Shown one piece after another: positions 26,683 through 34,953 of a DNA stretch of 64,000 nucleotides. Every line of letters starts with the position of its first letter. Position 1 is the first letter of the stretch. The translations under genes were made by a program, and so were the position numbers. The notes under the pieces are model-generated. The model had not been told where the DNA came from. It worked only from the letters and a program-made list of their open reading frames with translations, and made no database searches. This DNA is from Bacteroidales bacterium (GTDB lineage Bacteria > Bacteroidota > Bacteroidia > Bacteroidales > VadinHA17). The stretch covers positions 1-64,000 of the forward strand of contig JAGNKY010000011.1 of assembly GCA_017999895.1 (NCBI GenBank), given 5' to 3'.

Positions 26683-27672
26683 TTATCTGTTGTTCACGAA
26701 CCATTCGACCGTTTTTTCAAGTCCCTCGAAAACATCGGTCATCGGCGAATAACCTATCAGTTCTTCGGCCTTTTTTATCGAGGCAAGGGAATGCTTTATA
26801 TCTCCTGGCCTTTCGGGTCCATAAAGTGGCTCTATTCCCAAAATATCTTTATCATATCTTCCAAGACACTCTCTTATTATTTCGAATATTCTGGTAAGCG
26901 AAGTGCTTTCGCCGCATGCAATATTATATACCTGATTAAAAGCCTCTTCTTTCTCAACAATAGCCGCAAGATGATTGGCCTTAATGACATTGTCAATAAA
27001 TGTAAAATCCCTCGATATAGTGCCGTCGCCGTTTATAACTGGCCGCTCGTGCTGCATAAGCTGAAGAATAAACTTAGGAATAACCGCAGCGTATGCACCT
27101 TCGGGATCCTGTCTGGGACCAAATACGTTGAAATATCTCAAACCAATAACTTTAATCCCATATATCGTCGAAAACACTTCTGCAAACAATTCATCTGATA
27201 GTTTTGTCACTCCGTAAGGAGACAAAGGCTTTCCAATTTTATCCTCGACCTTTGGAAGGACAGTGTTATTACCATAAACCGATGAGCTTGAGGCATAAAT
27301 AAATCTTTCAACTCCGGCTTCTTTTGCCGTAAAAATCATCTTCACGAACCCGCCAGTATTAACATCGGTCGAGCTTATCGGATCGGCAATGGAACGCGGA
27401 ACTGAACCAAGTGCCGCCTGGTGAAACACAATATCTGTTCCTTTTACAGCCTCCCTGCATATCGAAACATCCCTTATATCTCCTTCTATAAGTATGAACT
27501 CAGGGTTATCAAGAAATTTTTCTATATTCCTTCTCTTGCCTGTTGAAAAATTATCGAGACAAACGACATAGTTACCTTCTTCAAGCAATGATTCGATCAG
27601 ATTTGATCCAATAAAGCCCGCACCTCCTGTCACAAGCACCCTTCTGCCCCTTAATCTACTATCTATATCCAT
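26683..27672 (-). CDS. UDP-N-acetylglucosamine/galactosamine-type 4-epimerase (SDR)
   Basis: A 329-residue extended SDR resembling WbpP/TviC/Gne epimerases. It has VTGGAGFIGSNLIESLL, CLDNFSTGKRRNIEKF, IVFHQAALGSVPRSIADP, SSSSVYG and the YGVTK pair, then RYFNVFGPRQDPEGAYAAV. The LDNFSTG and GSVPRS segments favour N-acetylated UDP-sugars over plain glucose. It converts UDP-GlcNAc and UDP-GalNAc, or their uronic acid forms. It sits alone between two gaps in the same orientation as the polysaccharide locus. Confidence 0.9.
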   Translation of the reverse strand: MDIDSRLRGRRVLVTGGAGFIGSNLIESLLEEGNYVVCLDNFSTGKRRNIEKFLDNPEFILIEGDIRDVSICREAVKGTDIVFHQAALGSVPRSIADPISSTDVNTGGFVKMIFTAKEAGVERFIYASSSSVYGNNTVLPKVEDKIGKPLSPYGVTKLSDELFAEVFSTIYGIKVIGLRYFNVFGPRQDPEGAYAAVIPKFILQLMQHERPVINGDGTISRDFTFIDNVIKANHLAAIVEKEEAFNQVYNIACGESTSLTRIFEIIRECLGRYDKDILGIEPLYGPERPGDIKHSLASIKKAEELIGYSPMTDVFEGLEKTVEWFVNNR

Positions 27673-27820
27673 ATAAAAATAACATCTTCAGTTTCAGATG
27701 TTAAATAAATATGTTTTCTGAGAGAAAAACAAATTATAATTATTGAGCTTTAATGCTGGATATTTCCTGAGGAAAAAGAGAAATGTTAAAATTGAGGCTT
27801 TTCCAGCAAATTGAAATGAA

Positions 27821-28978
27821 TTATTCAAACATCATAAGCACTTCCTTAAGGATGAATTCCGCAGTCTTGCCGTCGCCGTAGAATGCCGGGTATTCCAGAT
27901 CGAGAGATTTGTTCAGATAGAAATTAAAGGCAGCAGTAATCAGAGCAGGATCTGCATCGGCAAGCATTGCAGTCCCGTTTTTAATAAGTTCCACCCATTC
28001 AGTTTCTTTTCTGAGTACGATACAAGGTTTTTTAAAGAAATGCGATTCTTTCTGCACTCCACCTGAATCAGTAATTATCATCCTTGAAGTCATTTCAAGA
28101 AAAGTCATTTCGAGGAAAGAGACAGGTGGAATAATTCTGATATACTTGCTTTTGTTAAGTTTGTTCAGAAGTTCCTCGAGGTTATTTTTAAGCGACAAGC
28201 TTGTTCTTGGATGAAGTGGCATGACAAAAACCAATTTCGACTCTTCGGCAAGGTTTAACAAAGTTGTCAGTATGGTATTAAGCCTGAGAATATCGTCAGT
28301 GTTTATATCGCGATGTATTGTAACAAGCACAAACTCATTGCGTCCTATTTTGAGTTTGTCGAGCAAATGGGCTTTTTTCTTTTCTGCAAGAGATGAAAAG
28401 AAAAGGGTGTTGTCATACATTATATCGCCTGTAAGATAGATTTTCGGATTATTAATATTATAAGGAGGGCTGTTTTCGGGTCTAAATCCTTCTGCAATAA
28501 GGTTCTTGAAGGCTTCGTTAGTGGGCGCAAAAAGCAATGTTGATGAGATATCGCTAACTATTCTGTTTATCTCTTCAGGCATAGATTTATTGAATGATCT
28601 GAGACCTGCCTCTACATGAACAACTGGAAAATGTTGTTTAACGGCTGCCAGTGCGCCTGCAAGCGTCGAATTAGTATCACCATATAACATCAGGCAATCG
28701 GGGTTTTCCGAAAGTAACACTTCTTCAATTCCGGTAAGCATAAGTCCGGTTTGTTTCCCGTGGCGTGCCGAACCCACTCCAAGATTATAATGTGGTTTTG
28801 GAATCTCAAGCTCATCAAAAAAAACCTGCGAAAGTTCACGGTCATAGTGCTGCCCGGTATGAACTATCAACTCATTTATCTTTGAGGAAAACTTACTTCT
28901 GATTGCCCTGCTTATTGCAGATGCCTTGATTATTTGAGGCCTGGCACCAACGAGATTGATTATATTGATCTTTGCCAT
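27821..28978 (-). CDS. wecB: Non-hydrolysing UDP-N-acetylglucosamine 2-epimerase
   Basis: A 385-residue GT-B-like epimerase. Motifs are GARPQIIKASAI, HTGQHYDRELSQVFF, YGDTNSTLAGALAA, HVEAGLRSF, PEEINRIVSD, VTIHRDIN and TDSGGVQKESHF. These are the conserved catalytic and UDP-binding residues of WecB/MnaA enzymes. It makes UDP-ManNAc from UDP-GlcNAc for the surface glycan. The family's HREEN is HRDIN here, a mild change. It is the first gene of the polysaccharide block, with a good -7 sequence at 29002-29009. Confidence 0.93.
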   Translation of the reverse strand: MAKINIINLVGARPQIIKASAISRAIRSKFSSKINELIVHTGQHYDRELSQVFFDELEIPKPHYNLGVGSARHGKQTGLMLTGIEEVLLSENPDCLMLYGDTNSTLAGALAAVKQHFPVVHVEAGLRSFNKSMPEEINRIVSDISSTLLFAPTNEAFKNLIAEGFRPENSPPYNINNPKIYLTGDIMYDNTLFFSSLAEKKKAHLLDKLKIGRNEFVLVTIHRDINTDDILRLNTILTTLLNLAEESKLVFVMPLHPRTSLSLKNNLEELLNKLNKSKYIRIIPPVSFLEMTFLEMTSRMIITDSGGVQKESHFFKKPCIVLRKETEWVELIKNGTAMLADADPALITAAFNFYLNKSLDLEYPAFYGDGKTAEFILKEVLMMFE

Positions 28979-29001
28979 CTGAGAGTAACAATTAAATTCT
29001 T

Positions 29002-29009
29002 CAAAGGTA
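29002..29009 (-). promoter_or_regulatory. Possible -7 element for the wecB gene
   Basis: On the minus strand the sequence is TACCTTTG, a full match to TAnnTTTG, 24 bp before the ATG at 28978. A matching -33 TTTG is not seen at the right spacing, so support is partial. It lies between the end of rny and the polysaccharide block. Confidence 0.4.
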
Positions 29010-29020
29010 TGATATTTTAA

Positions 29021-29035
29021 AAACCTCAGAGGTTT
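29021..29035 (-). terminator. Possible weak terminator after rny
   Basis: AAACCTCAGAGGTTT is a near-perfect palindrome 19 bp beyond the rny stop. On the minus strand it is followed directly by a T run (TTTTTAAAA). The stem is short, 5 to 7 pairs, so read-through is likely. Confidence 0.4.
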
Positions 29036-29053
29036 ATAACATGTTGCAATTGA

Positions 29054-30616
29054 CTATTTTGCATAATTAACTGCTCTTGTTTCTCTTATAACGGTTATTT
29101 TTATCTGGCCAGGGTATGTCATGTCCGATTGTATCTTACGTGCAATTTCCATTGAGAGTTTTTCAGCATCCTGGTCGGTGGTTTTGTCTGCACCAACGAT
29201 AACGCGTAATTCGCGGCCTGCCTGTATTGCGTAAGTTTTCGTAACACCCGGATACTGAAGTGCCAGGTCTTCGAGTTCTTTAAGTCGTTTGATATATGAT
29301 TCGACCACTTCTCGTCTTGCTCCAGGCCTTGCGCCTGATATAGCATCACAAACCTGGACTATTGGTGCAATAAGAGTTGTCATTTCTATTTCGTCGTGAT
29401 GAGCGCCTATAGCGTTTACTATTTCAGGTTTTTCCTTGTATTTCTCGGCAAGTCTCATTCCGAGAATTGCATGCGGCAGTTCCGGTTCATCGTCAGGCAC
29501 TTTTCCAATATCGTGCAGTAAGCCGGCTCTTCTTGCAAGTTTTGGATTAAGGCCAAGTTCCGCAGCCATTATTGAACTCAGGTTGGCAACTTCCCGCGAA
29601 TGCATAAGCAGGTTCTGACCGTACGATGACCGGTATTTCATTTTACCAATAAGCCTTATAAGTTCGGGATGCAGCCCGTGAATTCCAAGGTCTATGGCTG
29701 TCCTTTTACCCACTTCAAGGATTTCATCTTCAACTTGTTTACGTGTTTTTTCAACAATTTCTTCGATTCTTGCCGGATGAATACGTCCGTCGGTTACAAG
29801 CTGATGTAGTGCAAGCCTTGCAATTTCGCGACGCACAGGGTCGAAACCTGACAGGACTATAGCTTCGGGTGTGTCGTCAACAATTATTTCCACTCCTGTT
29901 GCAGCTTCGAGCGCCCGTATATTACGTCCTTCTCTTCCAATTATCCTGCCTTTCATTTCATCCGAATCGATATGAAACACCGTTACCGCATTTTCAATGG
30001 CCTGCTCAGTAGCAACCCTTTGTATAGTTTGAACAATAATACGTTTTGCTTCCTTATTGGCAGTCATCTTAGCCTCATCAATGATTTCGTTGATGTACGA
30101 CATTGACTCTGCTTTTGCTTCCTCTTTAAGAGATTCGATGAGCTGATTTTTAGCTTCCGCTGCTGAAAGGCCAGAGATGAGTTCTAATTGTTCAACCTGC
30201 TGCCGGTGTAGTTTTTCAAGCTCTTCAGATTTTTTTTCAAGGAGCTCTATTTGTGTATTTAGATTGTCGCGTATTGCCTCTACCTCATTTTTCTTGCGTT
30301 GCACTTCTTCCATCTTCTGGCCAAGAGAGAGTTCTTTCTGCTTAATTCTGTTTTCAGCCTGTGCTATGCGATTGTTCTTTTCATTAATAACTTTCTCGTG
30401 TTCAGATTTTAATTGAAGAAAGCGTTCCTTGGCCTGAAGTATCTTTTCTTTCTTGATCACTTCGGCTTCAGCCTCAGCTTCGGAAATTATTCTTTCCTTC
30501 CTCTTTTTGAGGAGAGACTGCCATAACATATATGAAATGCCAAATCCTGCTACAAGAGCAATCGAGGCAATTATAATCGTTATACTGTTAAAACTATTTG
30601 ATGCAATTAAATTCAT
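29054..30616 (-). CDS. rny: Ribonuclease Y
   Basis: A 520-residue endoribonuclease. It has an N-terminal membrane helix (~15-33), a long Glu/Lys-rich coiled coil (~35-200), a KH domain ([20 protein letters not shown]), and an HD domain with [11 protein letters not shown]. These give the standard RNase Y order and length. It starts mRNA decay at the inner membrane. It follows the 6S RNA candidate and the zapA-like gene in the same direction. The C-terminus ends [10 protein letters not shown], as in most orthologues. Confidence 0.97.
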   Translation of the reverse strand: MNLIASNSFNSITIIIASIALVAGFGISYMLWQSLLKKRKERIISEAEAEAEVIKKEKILQAKERFLQLKSEHEKVINEKNNRIAQAENRIKQKELSLGQKMEEVQRKKNEVEAIRDNLNTQIELLEKKSEELEKLHRQQVEQLELISGLSAAEAKNQLIESLKEEAKAESMSYINEIIDEAKMTANKEAKRIIVQTIQRVATEQAIENAVTVFHIDSDEMKGRIIGREGRNIRALEAATGVEIIVDDTPEAIVLSGFDPVRREIARLALHQLVTDGRIHPARIEEIVEKTRKQVEDEILEVGKRTAIDLGIHGLHPELIRLIGKMKYRSSYGQNLLMHSREVANLSSIMAAELGLNPKLARRAGLLHDIGKVPDDEPELPHAILGMRLAEKYKEKPEIVNAIGAHHDEIEMTTLIAPIVQVCDAISGARPGARREVVESYIKRLKELEDLALQYPGVTKTYAIQAGRELRVIVGADKTTDQDAEKLSMEIARKIQSDMTYPGQIKITVIRETRAVNYAK

Positions 30617-30649
30617 TTCTTTTTACATATTAATTATTGTTACAACACA

Positions 30650-30858
30650 AATAAAAACCCGCAAAGTTTCTTAAGATTGAATAAAACCCCATTACTTCAT
30701 GGCTGAGGTTGCCAATTTATCTCAGACTTCCACTGTTCCGCCGCAAGGCGGAATCCCGTTGATACGGAATGAGGCCTGTCTTTAATAAACTGAGCTTTAC
30801 CTCAAAGTTTTAGAATGTTGAGTTTCATCACCTTACTAAGAAACTATGCGGGCACTTA
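30650..30858 (-). ncRNA. ssrS: Candidate 6S RNA (ssrS-like) between zapA and rny
   Basis: A non-coding interval on the strand of zapA and rny can fold into one long rod. Its ends pair over 15 bp with a single mismatch: 30837-30852 (CCCGCA, then AGTTTCTTA) pairs with 30658-30673. In the middle lies an apical hairpin, TTCCGCC/GGCGGAA with a GCAA or TTGC loop (30736-30753). The 3' side of the closing stem is followed by a T run (30657-30653). A length near 195-205 nt, the closing stem with U-tract and the position next to zapA all match 6S RNA, the RNA polymerase-binding regulator; E. coli ssrS also follows zapA. Sequence conservation was not tested. Confidence 0.7.
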
Positions 30859-30871
30859 GTTTTTGTCTATT

Positions 30872-31180
30872 TTAAAGAACGTCATCACTCTTTTTCCCGA
30901 GAACTGAATCAATCTTACCTGTCAGTTCACTCAGGGCAGCGGGGAGATAATCATTACTTAATTTTTCCTCTTCGTCTATCAGCTTTATCACAAATTGCAG
31001 GGCGGTCATCGCTAAAAAATCCTGTATGTCTTTATCAGAATACTTTTGTTTATACAACAGGACTTTTTCATTAATCATTTTTGCCGCCCGCCTGATTTTC
31101 TCCTCATCTTCCCTTTCTACTTTTAATGGATAATATCTGTCGGCCACATTAACCCTGATATACAGCTTTTCATCATCCAT
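30872..31180 (-). CDS. zapA: ZapA-like cell division protein
   Basis: A 102-residue protein starting MDDEKLYIRVNVADRYYPL, then EREDEEKIRRAAKMINEKV and a helical C-terminus. This is the ZapA layout: a small N-terminal beta head and a C-terminal coiled coil. ZapA crosslinks FtsZ filaments at the septum. The TALQFVIKLI segment corresponds to the dimer helix. It lies 9 bp from the upstream coiled-coil gene, so they are one operon. The match to ZapA is by pattern and context. Confidence 0.85.
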   Translation of the reverse strand: MDDEKLYIRVNVADRYYPLKVEREDEEKIRRAAKMINEKVLLYKQKYSDKDIQDFLAMTALQFVIKLIDEEEKLSNDYLPAALSELTGKIDSVLGKKSDDVL

Positions 31181-31189
31181 TACTATATT

Positions 31190-31483
31190 TTATCTTTCTA
31201 AAAGAGCAATACATTTGTCAATTTCCCGCACTAGTTCCGTTATCTTCTTCTTTGCTTCCTGCCTCATTTCTCCTTCACCAAGCAAAACTCCTGTCAGTTT
31301 CAACCTTTCGTATTTTTTTTCAAGTTCTTTTATTTCAACTTCATGCTCCTGAAGTAATCTTTCATATTCTTTATTCAGGGTTTTAAGTTTTTTGTTTTCT
31401 TGTTCAAGGTTAATATAACGTTGAATTAGTTCATTTATTCTACTGTTAAGATTTTTCAACTCTTCATAACCCTGAACAGACAT
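31190..31483 (-). CDS. Small coiled-coil protein upstream of zapA
   Basis: A 97-residue, highly charged protein, almost wholly predicted to be alpha-helical with heptad leucines (RINELIQRYINLEQENKKL and following). No known catalytic motif is seen. Such small coiled-coil genes are regularly found before zapA in Bacteroidota and may serve a ZapB-like division role, but that is inferred from context. It has a strong Bacteroidota promoter 16-48 bp upstream of its ATG. Confidence 0.8.
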   Translation of the reverse strand: MSVQGYEELKNLNSRINELIQRYINLEQENKKLKTLNKEYERLLQEHEVEIKELEKKYERLKLTGVLLGEGEMRQEAKKKITELVREIDKCIALLER

Positions 31484-31499
31484 ACAAAAAACTTTGTTA

Positions 31500-31531
31500 C
31501 AAAATTACTATTTTTTAATGACATTTTCAAA
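31500..31531 (-). promoter_or_regulatory. Bacteroidota-type promoter of the coiled-coil/zapA operon
   Basis: On the minus strand TTTG (31531-31528) and TAATTTTG (31507-31500) are 20 bp apart, matching TTTG-N19-21-TAnnTTTG fully. The start codon at 31483 is 16 bp further on. It faces away from the M23 gene's promoter, forming a compact divergent pair. Confidence 0.75.
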
Positions 31532-31547
31532 ATATTAACATAATAAG

Positions 31548-31578
31548 TTTGCAAAAGTTCAAATAAAAAATAGTTTTG
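31548..31578 (+). promoter_or_regulatory. Bacteroidota-type promoter of the M23 peptidase gene
   Basis: TTTG at 31548-31551 and TAGTTTTG at 31571-31578 are 19 bp apart, a full consensus match. Transcription should begin near 31585, so a start codon before that point, such as TTG 31576, is excluded. The GTG at 31603 is the better choice. Confidence 0.75.
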
Positions 31579-31602
31579 CAAGCTTTAAAAATTAATAAAC
31601 CG

Positions 31603-33360
31603 GTGAAAAAAATATCTATTCTTTTAATTGTTTTATTGTGCGCAACAGGTAGCGAATTTATAATTGGGCAGGAAATATTCGGTCCTCCTGTTAATATTCC
31701 TCTTTTTCTTTCGTCGGGTTTTGCTGAATTGAGGCCGGATCATTTTCATTCAGGAATAGATATTAAAACTCAAGGTGTTACAGGTAAAAATGTTCTTGCC
31801 AGTGCTGATGGATATGTATACCTTATTTCTGTTTCACCTTCAGGGTTTGGGAAATCAATATATCTACGACATCCTTCCGGATTTTCGACAGTATATGCGC
31901 ATCTTGAATCATTTTCTCCGGAAATAGAAGATTACGTCAAAAGGCATCAGTATAATAGAAAAAGTTATTCTATAACCATTTATCCTCCGAAAGAAAGGTT
32001 TCAATTCAAAAAAGGCGATTTAATTGGATTCTCAGGAAATACTGGTAGTTCATCAGGCCCTCATCTGCATTTTGAGATAAGAAAAACTGCCGGTGAAAAA
32101 CCTGTCAATCCTTTACAATTCGGATTCAAAATCGAAGACAACCTTAAACCAAGAATCGAAAGGCTTGTTGTTTATCCGGCAAACAAATCTTCTCTAATAA
32201 ACGGCCATAACAAAAAAATTTTCATCAATGCTTCAGGAAGAAACGGAAATTACAAACTGGTCGAAAACGATGAGTTAACAATAAGCGGTACTGCAGGATT
32301 CGGAATAATTTGCAGGGATTTTATGAATAACACGCCCAACAGATTCGATATAACTTCAATCGAGCTCTTCATTGATTCTATTCCATGGTTCCGTTATGAC
32401 ATGAGTGAATTCAGTTTCGACCAGACAAGGTATATCAATGCTCATATTGATTATGAAGCTCTTATGAAAAATAATACCTGGATTCACAGAGTATTTGTTC
32501 TCCCAAATGACAAGCTGGACAGATATAGCGGTTATATGAATAACGGACTTTACGACTTTGATACAGAAAGCATCCATAACATTATGATAGTAGTTAAAGA
32601 CGGAAGCGGCAACACCTCAACATTAAGCTTCAAAGTAAAATCTGCTTCACCACCAATTGATGCTCGGATTAATGAAATCGCTCTTACAGATACTGCAGGT
32701 CAGATTAATAATGAAAAAGATAAAATTATTACTCCGATGCCATTCTGGAAAAACAATTTGTTCGAATCGGATAGCATTAAAATTACTATACCTGAAGGAG
32801 CTTTATATGACTCGCTTTATTTCAGATATACGAAAGAAAGAGGTAATAACCTTCTCTATTCGTCCATTCACAAGGTTCACGACAGGTTTACACCATTACA
32901 TAAAGCTATCACTATCTCAATTATGCCCGATTCCGTGCCAAAAGCAGGTGCATCGAAGCTCGTAGTTGTTAATGTAGATGATAACGGACGAATAAAGAGT
33001 GCCGGAGGAAAATACTCCGGAGGATTTATCACAGCCTCTGTTCTGAATTTCGGTAGTTATGCCGTAGCTGCCGATACCACGCCTCCTTTAATTATTCCGA
33101 ACGGATTGACTCAAAATGCTAACCTGTCGGCCCTGAAAGAAATAAGAATTAAGATTACCGACAATCTTTCAGGAATAAAAAATTATACGGGTCTTATAGA
33201 TGGAAAATGGGCACTATTCGAATATGACGCCAAAAACGACCTTATTTTCTACAAATTCGACAGCGACAGAATCACAAAGAATACAAATCACACTCTTGAA
33301 CTTACTGTTACAGACAACAGAGATAATATTGCTGTTCTACGGAGAGACTTTTTCTGGTAA
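31603..33360 (+). CDS. M23-family peptidoglycan metallopeptidase
   Basis: From GTG 31603 this is a 585-residue exported protein with a signal sequence (KKISILLIVLLCATG). The M23 zinc site is visible: H49 and D53 in HFHSGIDI, and H154/H156 in HLHFEIR, all intact, so it is probably an active endopeptidase that cuts peptide cross-links. Residues ~170-585 form beta-rich repeats with TDNLSGI and TDNRDNI, like bacterial Ig-type domains. This long C-terminal half is the usual Bacteroidota form. A divergent consensus promoter lies upstream. It converges with the nucleotidyltransferase gene. Confidence 0.9.
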   Translation: MKKISILLIVLLCATGSEFIIGQEIFGPPVNIPLFLSSGFAELRPDHFHSGIDIKTQGVTGKNVLASADGYVYLISVSPSGFGKSIYLRHPSGFSTVYAHLESFSPEIEDYVKRHQYNRKSYSITIYPPKERFQFKKGDLIGFSGNTGSSSGPHLHFEIRKTAGEKPVNPLQFGFKIEDNLKPRIERLVVYPANKSSLINGHNKKIFINASGRNGNYKLVENDELTISGTAGFGIICRDFMNNTPNRFDITSIELFIDSIPWFRYDMSEFSFDQTRYINAHIDYEALMKNNTWIHRVFVLPNDKLDRYSGYMNNGLYDFDTESIHNIMIVVKDGSGNTSTLSFKVKSASPPIDARINEIALTDTAGQINNEKDKIITPMPFWKNNLFESDSIKITIPEGALYDSLYFRYTKERGNNLLYSSIHKVHDRFTPLHKAITISIMPDSVPKAGASKLVVVNVDDNGRIKSAGGKYSGGFITASVLNFGSYAVAADTTPPLIIPNGLTQNANLSALKEIRIKITDNLSGIKNYTGLIDGKWALFEYDAKNDLIFYKFDSDRITKNTNHTLELTVTDNRDNIAVLRRDFFW

Positions 33361-33406
33361 AAGAAAAATACTGTCAGAGTGTTAAAATTTATTAGTGTTG
33401 AAAATT

Positions 33407-34306
33407 TTAATAAAGTGAATGAGGATATATTCCCTGTTCAACCATTTTAAGTATATTTTCAACAACATAAGGTTTGTCCTCACGATAAGTAACACCAAAC
33501 CATTGTTCATTACTCATCAGGACTTGTATTTTTATCTGGCCGCTTTTTACAAACCGGTCAATCGAAGTAGGTATATCAAGCTCTGCTTTTGGATCCATGC
33601 CATGCTTGCTAATAAAATTTCTGAACTCTTCCGCCAGGAATTTATAGCATGTAGGCTTAAAACCCCAGAGATTCATTGAAACAATTTCGTCACCTGTAAA
33701 ATATATTTTATCGCACTCTTTTCCCGGTGCCACAGCTCCGTTTGTCGTTTTTTCTATCTGACGCATTTCGACAATATTTAAAAGCCGGCCGGTACTATCA
33801 ACACTACATATTCCTCTGTTTACATGTCCATGATCGGACAATGTATTTCCCAACCTGAAACCTATAATACAATAACAATAAGGATCTTTATTGTTTACGA
33901 GAAAATCATAAAGTATTTTGAAAGATTCGGGGCCATAGAAATCATCGGAGTTAATCACTCCGAAAGGTTCCTTGATTATTGGTTCTGTTACAAGAATTGC
34001 ATGGCTGGTACCCCATGGTTTCTTTCTATCGGGCGATACTACGACTCCTTCCGGGAGGTCGTCCAGATCCTGAAAAACATAATCAACGTCAATTTTATCT
34101 TTAAGTCTTTCCACAAAACGTTCTCTTATCTGCTTCTCAATATCCCTGCGGATAACAAAAACTATCTTACCGAATCCAGCTCTTATCGCATCGTAAATCG
34201 AGTAGTCAATTATTGTTTCGCCTGATGGACCGACTACATCGAGTTGTTTATCGCCTCCGTAACGTGTTCCCATTCCTGCTGCAAGAACTAATAATGTAGG
34301 TTTCAT
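33407..34306 (-). CDS. Sugar-1-phosphate nucleotidyltransferase
   Basis: A 299-residue GT-A nucleotidyltransferase. It shows LVLAAGMGTRYGGDKQLDVVGPSGE and, at the metal-binding site, VINSDDFYGPESFKIL. The MGTR(Y/F)GG-K-Q form belongs to a Bacteroidota group often paired with APH-type sugar kinases like that at 42474-43634. Such enzymes make UDP- or GDP-sugars from sugar-1-phosphates. The sugar is not determined. It faces the M23 gene and is not within an operon. Confidence 0.85.
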   Translation of the reverse strand: MKPTLLVLAAGMGTRYGGDKQLDVVGPSGETIIDYSIYDAIRAGFGKIVFVIRRDIEKQIRERFVERLKDKIDVDYVFQDLDDLPEGVVVSPDRKKPWGTSHAILVTEPIIKEPFGVINSDDFYGPESFKILYDFLVNNKDPYCYCIIGFRLGNTLSDHGHVNRGICSVDSTGRLLNIVEMRQIEKTTNGAVAPGKECDKIYFTGDEIVSMNLWGFKPTCYKFLAEEFRNFISKHGMDPKAELDIPTSIDRFVKSGQIKIQVLMSNEQWFGVTYREDKPYVVENILKMVEQGIYPHSLY

Positions 34307-34518
34307 AGTATAAAAAATTTATTTTACATACATGATTTAATTACTATTTTATTGAATATCTATCTATTATAATACATATTCAATTAAATAAACTGCTTTA
34401 TAAATATATAATGTAATTTAATATACAATAATAATGAAAAAAAAATATGCTGGCCATTTAAGTTAATTTTAATTTGACCTATTAAGAGGAGAAATTAAAA
34501 GATTTTTAAATCGGGAAT

Positions 34519-34548
34519 ATTGTAATTTAATTTTAATTAATAAATTTG
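34519..34548 (+). promoter_or_regulatory. Promoter of rplS
   Basis: ATTG at 34519-34522 and TAAATTTG at 34541-34548 are 18 bp apart. The -7 box is a full match to TAnnTTTG and the -33 box matches three of four bases. It lies 36 bp before the rplS ATG. Confidence 0.65.
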
Positions 34549-34583
34549 CGCACCGTTTTACTATGAATTAAATACTCTGAGCA

Positions 34584-34931
34584 ATGGATTTAATGAAAGT
34601 TGTTGATGAGAAACTCTCGATTGAGAATAAGCATCCCGAGTTTTCTGCTGGTGATACAATCACTGTTCATTATAAAATAATTGAAGGCAATAAAGAAAGG
34701 GTTCAGCAATTCCGCGGTGTTGTAATTCAGAAAAAGGGTCATAATCACACTGCAACTTTCACTGTAAGAAAAATGTCTGGTAATGTAGGTGTAGAGAGGA
34801 TATTCCCTCTTGCCTCTCCTTTTATTGAAAAAATTGAAGTTAATAAACGTGGTAAGGTAAGAAGAGCCAGAATATTTTATTTCCGGAACCTTAAAGGCAA
34901 AAAAGCACGCATTAAAGAGAAAAAGGTATAG
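34584..34931 (+). CDS. rplS: 50S ribosomal protein L19 (bL19)
   Basis: A 115-residue protein with HPEFSAGDTITVHYKIIEG, VQQFRGVVIQKKG, TFTVRKMSGNVGVERIFPL and a C-terminal basic KRGKVRRARIFYFRNLKGK. These are the standard bL19 segments and length. It is a structural protein of the large subunit near the inter-subunit bridge. It is a single-gene unit with its own promoter, converging on the AsmA-like gene, whose end is 22 bp away. Confidence 0.98.
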   Translation: MDLMKVVDEKLSIENKHPEFSAGDTITVHYKIIEGNKERVQQFRGVVIQKKGHNHTATFTVRKMSGNVGVERIFPLASPFIEKIEVNKRGKVRRARIFYFRNLKGKKARIKEKKV

Positions 34932-34953
34932 TTTGATTATAGATTTTTTTCTG

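Noticed and set aside
33382..33410. Hairpin between convergent M23 and nucleotidyltransferase genes
   Set aside because: TTAAAATTT/AAATTTTAA is made only of A and T, overlaps a stop codon and is too weak for a terminator call.
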